From Spirosoma pollinicola (GTDB lineage: Bacteria; Bacteroidota; Bacteroidia; Cytophagales; Spirosomataceae): a stretch of DNA of 64,000 nucleotides. Positions 58,425-64,000 of this stretch are shown here, piece by piece; the first letter of the stretch is position 1, and each line of letters starts with the position of its first letter. The stretch spans positions 7,245,014 to 7,309,013 of the forward strand of contig NZ_CP025096.1 in the NCBI RefSeq assembly GCF_002831565.1, in the 5' to 3' direction. Below the pieces are notes generated by a model. It was not told where the DNA came from. It ran no database searches and saw only the letters and a program-made list of their open reading frames with translations. The translations under genes were made by a program, and so were the position numbers.

Positions 58425-60352
58425 GAGACAGGAGAAAAGGGAAGAAAGGAATTTTTCGATTTATTATCCCTCTCCTCCCCTTTTTCCTTTTTTCTCTTCC
58501 CTCTTTCTCACAGGCTCCAAAGGCCAAAGAACTTTATGCGCAATCCATAAAACTCTTTGGTGAACGGAAAGCGAACGAAGCGATTCCGTTCATGGAGCAG
58601 GCCCTCAAACAGGACCCCACCTTTACGGATGCGTATCTCAAACTCGGTCAGTTGTATGAGTTTACCCGGCAGTTTGATCCGGCCCTGAACGCATACCGAA
58701 ACGCTATAAAACTTCAGCCCGACAGCCCTGCTTCCGGTGCGGCTTACCAGTCGCTGAGCACGACTCTGCTTCGGTTGGGCCGGTACAGCGAAGCAATTCC
58801 TTATCTGGAAAAATACCAGACGCTGTTTGCTCCGGAGTCGGCTCAGGGCAAACGCATTGCCCGCCAAATCGAAACAGCCCGTTTCGCTATGGATGCGATA
58901 CAGCATCCACAGACCGTTGATCCAAAACCGCTTTCGTCGGTATTACAAACTACACCGTCTCAATATTTCCCGGTCCTGACAGCCGATGAACAGACGCTGG
59001 TTTTTACAGCCCTGAAGCCCGAAGGCGATGAAGATCTGATGACCTCCACGTTCAACGGCGAAACCTGGTCACCACCGGTTTCACTGGCGTCGACTATCAA
59101 TACCCCCGAAAACGAGGGAACAGCCAGCCTTTCGGCTGATGGGCGCACCTTGGTTTTCACAGCTTGTCAGGGTCGAAAGGGCTATGGTAGCTGCGACTTA
59201 TATGTGAGCCGTAAAACCGGTAACGATTGGTCTTCGCCCGAAAACCTGGGCCCAACGATCAATACCCACTTCTACGAATCACAACCTGCCCTGTCGGCCG
59301 ATGGTCGGCAATTGTATTTTGTGTCGGACAGGCCGGGCGGAAAAGGCCGACGCGACATCTGGCGCAGTGACCTTGGTGCCGACGGCAACTGGGCCGAACC
59401 CGTTAACCTCGGCGAGCCCGTCAATACGCCTGCCAATGAAGCATCTCCGTTTATTCACGCCAACGGCCAAAGTCTGTTTTTTGCTTCCGAGGGCCATATT
59501 GGCCTGGGCGGTTATGACCTTTTTGTGACCGATCAGGGCGCGTCCGGCTGGTCGGCTCCAACCAATTTGGGTTATCCCATCAATACATCCGAAGATCAGG
59601 CATCATTATTCGTAACAGCCAACGGAACACGGGCTTATTATTCATTTGAAGAACAAAAGGAGGGCGTCTCGCAGAAATCGCGCCTGTATACCTTCGATTT
59701 ACCCGAGTCATTACGGGATCGTATCAGACCGGTGAGCTTTTTAAAAGGCATTGTTGCCGATGCCAAAACAAAAAAACCATTGGCCGCTTCGGTCGAGTTG
59801 GTTGATTTAAAAACTAATCAGATTGTTTCGCGGGTTGAGGCAGATACCCAAACAGGGCAGTATACGGCGGTGTTGCCCAGTGGTGGTGAGTATGCTTTAT
59901 ACGTTAGTATTCCGGGCTATTTGTTTAAAAGTTTATCCTTCGATTTCACGCAGAAAACAAAAGGTGAAGGCATAACTTTAAGCGTACCGCTTGAGCCGTT
60001 AGCTACCGGAGCATCGGCCAACGAAACCTTGAACAATCTCTTTTTTGAGTCCGGCCGCTACGATCTGGCCGACAAGTCGCGCACCGAACTTGACCGGTTA
60101 TCTGCCTTTATGCAGTCAAATAAAGCCGTTAGCGTCGAAATTTCAGGGCATACCGACGATAAGGGCGATGTAGCCGCAAACCTGGTACTTTCGCAAAAAC
60201 GAGCACAGGCCGTCGTTGAGTATCTCACCAAAGCGGGTATTTCACCGACCCGCATAAAAGCCATTGGCTACGGCAAAACCCGACCGCTTGTCCCCAACAC
60301 TACCGACGAAAACAGGCGGCTAAATCGCCGTATCGAGTGGCGTGTGCTGTGA
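58379..60352 (+). CDS. OmpA-family protein with TPR, PD40 propeller and CRD-like domain (PorE architecture)
   Basis: The 657-residue protein has, after a signal sequence (FIIPLLPFFLFSLPSFS/Q), TPR repeats (about residues 50-150), a PD40/WD40-like propeller (about 195-440; FTALKPEGDEDLM, PALSADGRQLYFVSDRPGG), a carboxypeptidase-regulatory-like domain (about 455-545) and an OmpA C-terminal domain (ISGHTDDKGDVAANLVLSQK, NRRLNRRIEW). This is the domain order of PorE of the type IX secretion system, but I see no lipobox. The only normal start overlaps queE by 46 nt. The signal core is encoded by a pyrimidine repeat tract (58467-58509). Confidence 0.88.
   Translation: MANFVADTQVSGYSIGDRRKGKKGIFRFIIPLLPFFLFSLPSFSQAPKAKELYAQSIKLFGERKANEAIPFMEQALKQDPTFTDAYLKLGQLYEFTRQFDPALNAYRNAIKLQPDSPASGAAYQSLSTTLLRLGRYSEAIPYLEKYQTLFAPESAQGKRIARQIETARFAMDAIQHPQTVDPKPLSSVLQTTPSQYFPVLTADEQTLVFTALKPEGDEDLMTSTFNGETWSPPVSLASTINTPENEGTASLSADGRTLVFTACQGRKGYGSCDLYVSRKTGNDWSSPENLGPTINTHFYESQPALSADGRQLYFVSDRPGGKGRRDIWRSDLGADGNWAEPVNLGEPVNTPANEASPFIHANGQSLFFASEGHIGLGGYDLFVTDQGASGWSAPTNLGYPINTSEDQASLFVTANGTRAYYSFEEQKEGVSQKSRLYTFDLPESLRDRIRPVSFLKGIVADAKTKKPLAASVELVDLKTNQIVSRVEADTQTGQYTAVLPSGGEYALYVSIPGYLFKSLSFDFTQKTKGEGITLSVPLEPLATGASANETLNNLFFESGRYDLADKSRTELDRLSAFMQSNKAVSVEISGHTDDKGDVAANLVLSQKRAQAVVEYLTKAGISPTRIKAIGYGKTRPLVPNTTDENRRLNRRIEWRVL
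58424..58509. repeat. Polypurine/polypyrimidine inverted repeat within the OmpA gene 5' end
   Basis: Purine tract 58424-58452 faces pyrimidine tract 58467-58509 (AGAAAAGGGAAG / CTTCCCTCTTTC-type words). The pyrimidine half encodes the hydrophobic core of the signal peptide. Confidence 0.6.
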
Positions 60353-60355
60353 TAT

Positions 60356-60438
60356 ACGATGTACGAATTACGATGTACGAGTTTGCTTATGCTTGCGAAT
60401 CAACGCTAAGTCAAATCGTAGGTCGTATTTCGGCTATC
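60356..60438. repeat. Heptad tandem-word inverted repeat before trxB
   Basis: Left arm reads TACGATG, TACGAAT, TACGATG, TACGAG; right arm is the approximate complement (AATCGTAGGTCGTATTTCGG then CTATCGTA). It follows the OmpA stop directly and may also serve as its terminator. Confidence 0.6.
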
Positions 60439-60552
60439 GTAAATCCTTTGCTTTCCGAGGGATTTTTTTCAATTTTGTGTATGTTGTCGAAATAGCCTCT
60501 CTTTCTTGTGGAGGGTATTTTTTTATTGACAGACGCTTTCGCTCCTTTTGCA

Positions 60553-61518
60553 ATGACTTCCGAACACGTTAAGTGCTTAATTATAGGTTCCGGCCCAGCC
60601 GGTTATACGGCCGCTATTTATGCGTCTCGGGCTAACATCCAGCCCGTCATGTATCAGGGTCCACAACCCGGTGGCCAGCTTACCATCACAACCGAAGTAG
60701 ATAATTTCCCAGGCTATCCCGACGGTGTTCAGGGGCCTCAAATGATGCTGGATCTGGAAGCGCAGGCCCGGCGGTTTGGCACGGACATTCGATATGGCAT
60801 GGTCACTAAAGTGGAGTTTTCTGACCAGCCGGGACAGGGTGCACCCCACCGCGCTATCGTTGACGATAAACACGAGATCACGGCTGACTCTATTATTATT
60901 TCGACCGGAGCCTCGGCCAAGTGGCTGGGTTTACCCTCTGAAATGCGGCTGAATGGCCGTGGCGTTTCGGCCTGTGCTGTTTGCGACGGGTTCTTCTTCC
61001 GTGGTCAGGACGTTGCCATTGTTGGCGCTGGCGATACAGCAGCCGAAGAAGCCAGTTATCTGGCCAACCTTTGCCGCAAAGTGTATATGCTGGTTCGGCG
61101 CGACGAAATGCGGGCTTCGCAGTTCATGCAAAAGCGCGTTAAAACAGCGCACAACATTGAAATTTTGTACAACACATCGACTGAAGAAGTGTTGGGCGAT
61201 GAAGATGTAACGGGTGTGTTGGTGAAGAATACGGAAACTGGCGAAGAACGCGTTTTAGATGTGACCGGCTTTTTTGTCGCCATTGGTCACAAACCAAATA
61301 CCGACATTTTCCAGGAATACCTTGAATTAGATGATAATGGATACATCCTTACAGAAAAAGGGAGTACCCGAACCAATATACCCGGCGTGTTTGCCTGTGG
61401 AGACGCTCAGGATAACATCTACCGTCAGGCCGTTACCGCAGCCGGTACAGGTTGTATGGCTGCTCTCGACGCAGAACGTTATCTGGTCACACTGGAAATG
61501 CAGGCCGAAGAAATTTGA
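60553..61518 (+). CDS. trxB: Thioredoxin-disulfide reductase
   Basis: The 321-residue protein starts at ATG 60553 (MTSEHVKCLIIGSGPAGYTA); the frame is open 45 nt upstream but reads poorly. FAD loop GSGPAGYTAAIYASRA, redox centre CAVCDG, NADP loop AIVGAGDTAAEEASYL and the end GVFACGDAQDNIYRQAVTAA are diagnostic. It reduces thioredoxin with NADPH. It appears monocistronic between two inverted repeats. Confidence 0.97.
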   Translation: MTSEHVKCLIIGSGPAGYTAAIYASRANIQPVMYQGPQPGGQLTITTEVDNFPGYPDGVQGPQMMLDLEAQARRFGTDIRYGMVTKVEFSDQPGQGAPHRAIVDDKHEITADSIIISTGASAKWLGLPSEMRLNGRGVSACAVCDGFFFRGQDVAIVGAGDTAAEEASYLANLCRKVYMLVRRDEMRASQFMQKRVKTAHNIEILYNTSTEEVLGDEDVTGVLVKNTETGEERVLDVTGFFVAIGHKPNTDIFQEYLELDDNGYILTEKGSTRTNIPGVFACGDAQDNIYRQAVTAAGTGCMAALDAERYLVTLEMQAEEI

Positions 61519-61530
61519 TTATTAAAGGCT

Positions 61531-61613
61531 AGTTTACAGTATTCAGTTTATGGTATTCGGTTAGCTGACGCACAGCACGCAAACCCAACACCATAAACCG
61601 AATACTGTAAACT
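61531..61613. repeat. Inverted repeat between trxB and the M23 gene
   Basis: The 23-nt arms (61531-61553 and 61591-61613), AGTTTACAGTATTC words, have one mismatch around a 37-nt loop. It may terminate trxB. Confidence 0.7.
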
Positions 61614-61627
61614 CATTTAAAAAAAAG

Positions 61628-62698
61628 ATGAGAGAAACCGTTACACGATGGCTACTGGCCATTGGGTGCTTGTGTTTGACCGTAACGACACAGGCCCAGG
61701 AACGCGGGCGATTTAAAAACAACCTGCGTATCACGCCAAAAAATGGGTCTAACCCAAACTCGCCGGTCGTTGAACAGCCACAAAAAGCGGACGACCAATT
61801 TGACCAGGAATCAACTCAACTGCGCTTTAACAGCCAGTTTGAGCCAAAAAAAGAACTGAACCCGGTTGTCAGTGAAGACACCAGCCAAATTGATCAGGGC
61901 GAAACCAGCGTGGTTGAAGTCATTGATTCAGTACTGGTAGGGACTGAGTGGGTCAAAATTGCCGATTACTACGCCGTTTGGGACTCCCGCACCATTGATC
62001 CCTATAATATCAATCCGCTGGAATTTGACGAAGCCATTGATATAAAACTATTTGATCCTCCAGCTAACCGCTTCTGGTCGGCACCACTGGAGGAGGGCAA
62101 AATGACCTCAAACTTTGGGTATCGCTGGGGGCGCTGGCATACGGGTACAGACCTCGATCTGGACACCGGCGATCCGGTGTATGCGTCGTTTGATGGCATT
62201 GTACGGGTAGTGGGATGGGATGGAAATGGGTATGGCCGCTATGTACTGGTGCGGCATTATAACGGCCTTGAAACACTGTATGGCCACATGTCCAAACAAA
62301 CGGTTGAACCCGGCCAACTTGTAAAAGCGGGCGACCAGCTCGGTTTAGGCGGTAGCACAGGCCGCAGTTCAGGTCCTCATCTTCACTTTGAGACACGCTA
62401 TGAGGGCAACCCGTTCAGCCCTTTGAACATTTATTCATTCCCGGAGAATACCATTAATTCCGACCACTTTCTCTTGACAGGTTCCGTTTGGGATTATCTG
62501 CGGGGTGGCCGTTCATCATCGTCGGAAGTTAGTTCGAAACCACGCTTCAAACGGACGGTTCTACACCGTGTCCGGTCCGGCGAAACACTCAGTTCCATCG
62601 CCGACCGGTATGGTATGTCGGTATCTGCATTAAGTCGCAAGAATCATTTATCCTCCCGTTCGCGAATTCGTCCGGGACAGAAAATTCGGGTGCATTAA
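61628..62698 (+). CDS. M23 peptidoglycan DD-metalloendopeptidase with C-terminal LysM
   Basis: The 356-residue protein has a signal peptide (MRETVTRWLLAIGCLCLTVT, cleaved near TQA/Q). A charged linker of about 130 residues precedes the LytM/M23 domain (HTGTDLDLDTGDPVYA with HxxxD; GYGRYVLVRHYNGLETLYGH; SSGPHLHFE with HxH). A LysM repeat closes it (HRVRSGETLSSIADRYGMSV, ending RIRPGQKIRV). All four metal-site residues are present, so it is probably an active cell-wall hydrolase, not a degenerate activator. Confidence 0.93.
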   Translation: MRETVTRWLLAIGCLCLTVTTQAQERGRFKNNLRITPKNGSNPNSPVVEQPQKADDQFDQESTQLRFNSQFEPKKELNPVVSEDTSQIDQGETSVVEVIDSVLVGTEWVKIADYYAVWDSRTIDPYNINPLEFDEAIDIKLFDPPANRFWSAPLEEGKMTSNFGYRWGRWHTGTDLDLDTGDPVYASFDGIVRVVGWDGNGYGRYVLVRHYNGLETLYGHMSKQTVEPGQLVKAGDQLGLGGSTGRSSGPHLHFETRYEGNPFSPLNIYSFPENTINSDHFLLTGSVWDYLRGGRSSSSEVSSKPRFKRTVLHRVRSGETLSSIADRYGMSVSALSRKNHLSSRSRIRPGQKIRVH

Positions 62699-62710
62699 AT
62701 GTCCGATTTC

Positions 62711-62761
62711 CAGTAAAGGCCAACTGCCATATCACGATGATATAGTAGTTGGCCTTTACTG
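62711..62761. terminator. Hairpin after the M23 peptidase gene
   Basis: Perfect 15-nt arms (62711-62725 and 62747-62761; AGTAAAGGCCAACT and complement) with an additional inner stem (ATATCA/TGATAT), 12 nt after the stop. Confidence 0.8.
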
Positions 62762-62804
62762 TGTTCTATCAAGTTTAACGCACCGTGAAAGACCGCTCTA
62801 TAGC

Positions 62805-63404
62805 ATGAAAACACTTATTCTCGCCCTCAGTCTGTTGTCATTTCTTAGTTGCACAACGAAGAAAAAACTCGACCAAACAAGCGAAACAGATCGTGTTCAG
62901 GGAACATCGGCAGACACGGTGAGCCAGGCAACTAAACGTAAATTACCGGGTGGGCCAGCTCCTCAAAAGGGCCTTTCTGATAGTGCTACAACATGGGTTT
63001 ACGAGAAAAAAATTGATAAAGAAGGCAACACAGTTCACAAAGCGTCGATCCATTCACCAAATCTTCTGGAATTCGGTTTCCCTTATGCTGGCGGATCTAC
63101 GGCCACACTTAGCATCAGGCATAAAAACGGCACGTCTTATTTGTACCTGGAAGTGTCGAAAGGGCAATTCAACCGGAGTTTTCAGGGCGGCACGGCTCGC
63201 ATACGATTTGATGATAAACCCGCCCGTGATTATTCATTTTCTGCGGCAGAAAATGGACGGGCCAACATCATCTTTTTCGATTCGGTGCAGCCTTTGGTCG
63301 ACCAACTAAAATTGGCCCGGAAGGCGGTTGTGGCTGTCGAGTTTTATGCACAGGGAAAGCGTCAGATCGAGTTCAGAACTGGCAGCCTACGCTGGAATCA
63401 CTAA
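62805..63404 (+). CDS. Hypothetical lipoprotein
   Basis: The 199-residue protein has a lipoprotein signal (MKTLILALSLLSFLSC, lipobox LSFLSC), a low-complexity polar stretch (residues about 20-60) and a beta-rich domain (FGFPYAGGSTATLSIRHKNG, TARIRFDDKPARDYSF). I do not recognise the family. It lies between the peptidase terminator and the radical-SAM-like gene. Confidence 0.75.
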   Translation: MKTLILALSLLSFLSCTTKKKLDQTSETDRVQGTSADTVSQATKRKLPGGPAPQKGLSDSATTWVYEKKIDKEGNTVHKASIHSPNLLEFGFPYAGGSTATLSIRHKNGTSYLYLEVSKGQFNRSFQGGTARIRFDDKPARDYSFSAAENGRANIIFFDSVQPLVDQLKLARKAVVAVEFYAQGKRQIEFRTGSLRWNH

Positions 63405-63452
63405 CAGGAACAGAACACCCAGCCACCGAACCATTGCCGAAATCACAAGGTT

Positions 63453-64000
63453 ATGCTCTTTCAGGATAGGGTGATAACCTATCCACGAATTTATACCATT
63501 GTGGCTCAGACGCTCCTTCTCATTACTCCGCCCTTCACGCAGTTGAACACCCCCTATCCGGCAACGGCTTACCTGAAGGGGTTTCTACAAACTCAACATA
63601 TCACTTCGTATCAGGCGGATTTAGGGATTGAGGTTATTCTGAAGCTATTTTCATCGGGCGGGCTAGCCTCAATGTTTGCCGAACTTGAGGCTACGGATGC
63701 CGAACTGTCCGACAATAGTTATCGCATCTGTCGATTGCAGGACGACTATATAAGCACCATAGACCCGGTCATTCGTTTTTTGCAAAACAAAAACCCAACC
63801 CTCGCCCACAGCATCTGCGACCGTACTTATTTGCCCGAAGCTTCGCGGTTTGCACAACTGGAAGAACTGGAATGGGCGTTTGGCACAATGGGCATTCACG
63901 ACAAAGCCCGACATCTGGCTACGCTTTATCTCGAAGACCTCAGCGACCTGATTCAGGAGGCCGTCGACCCGCACTTCGGATTCAGCCGCTACGCCGAACG
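63453..64000 (+). CDS. B12-binding/radical-SAM-like protein, 5' part only
   Basis: An open frame runs from ATG 63453 to the window edge (about 182 codons, no stop). It reads LLLITPPFTQLNTPYPATAY, LKGFLQTQHITSYQADLGIE and later LEELEWAFGTMGIHDKARHL. The ITPPFTQLNTPYPATAYLKGFL opening resembles cobalamin-binding N-termini of radical SAM proteins; the CxxxCxxC motif would lie beyond the edge. The true start may be GTG 63501, as residues before TLLLITPPF look atypical. Confidence 0.65.
   Translation, partial: MLFQDRVITYPRIYTIVAQTLLLITPPFTQLNTPYPATAYLKGFLQTQHITSYQADLGIEVILKLFSSGGLASMFAELEATDAELSDNSYRICRLQDDYISTIDPVIRFLQNKNPTLAHSICDRTYLPEASRFAQLEELEWAFGTMGIHDKARHLATLYLEDLSDLIQEAVDPHFGFSRYAE

Noticed and set aside
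63453-63974. Minus-strand 101-codon frame at 63669-63974 as a gene
   Set aside because: The plus frame over the same DNA has recognisable ITPPFTQLNTPYPATAYLKG and no stop; the minus frame is its shadow.

Overview
The window reads as a Bacteroidota chromosome segment, most likely Cytophagales and Spirosoma-like. This is inferred from SusC-type and OMP_b-brl-type TonB-dependent receptors, LytTR two-component pairs, an OmpA protein with TPR and PD40 repeats, near absence of Shine-Dalgarno sequences, and several perfect TAnnTTTG -7 boxes. I recognised no rRNA, tRNA, CRISPR array or transposase.

Layout. 0.2-1.2 kb: a YihY/BrkB membrane protein. 1.2-10.5 kb: an L-rhamnose locus. The minus strand carries aldolase-dehydrogenase fusion, isomerase, kinase, GH88/105 hydrolase, mutarotase and a BNR-repeat protein; the rhamnose permease rhaT is divergent. 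Together these release rhamnose from rhamnogalacturonan fragments, import it, epimerise it, isomerise and phosphorylate it, then cleave it and oxidise the lactaldehyde. 10.6-20.6 kb: housekeeping and mixed genes (PhyH dioxygenase, metF, PAP2 phosphatase, RecB/AddA-like helicase, small outer-membrane protein, hisC, metallo-hydrolase, DUF3500). 20.6-33 kb: two TonB receptors, an amidohydrolase and a CE1-type esterase, with two paralogous LytS/LytTR pairs pointing away from each other. 33-43 kb: an accessory redox/stress region. Two inverted, similarly ordered modules (NmrA, SDR, AraC) flank a TetR-controlled set (carboxymuconolactone decarboxylase, DUF1348, flavin-type oxidase) and a CE15-like esterase. 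43-45.4 kb: a visibly more A/T-rich AraC plus TetX-like monooxygenase pair. 45.4-55 kb: Na+/H+ antiporter, membrane protein, third LytTR system, type B carboxylesterase, decayed GNAT, deformylase-like gene and class V aminotransferase. 55.2-64 kb: hisGD, queE, a PorE-architecture OmpA protein, trxB, an M23/LysM peptidase, a lipoprotein and the start of a B12-binding/radical-SAM-like gene.

The most distinctive non-coding feature is an abundance of intergenic inverted repeats. There are two very long perfect palindromes (54- and 57-bp arms), a hairpin family with a conserved core and compensating outer stems, and a set of 7-8-nt-period word repeats arranged as hairpins. Some of the last group run into coding sequence and form a protein C-terminus or a signal peptide.
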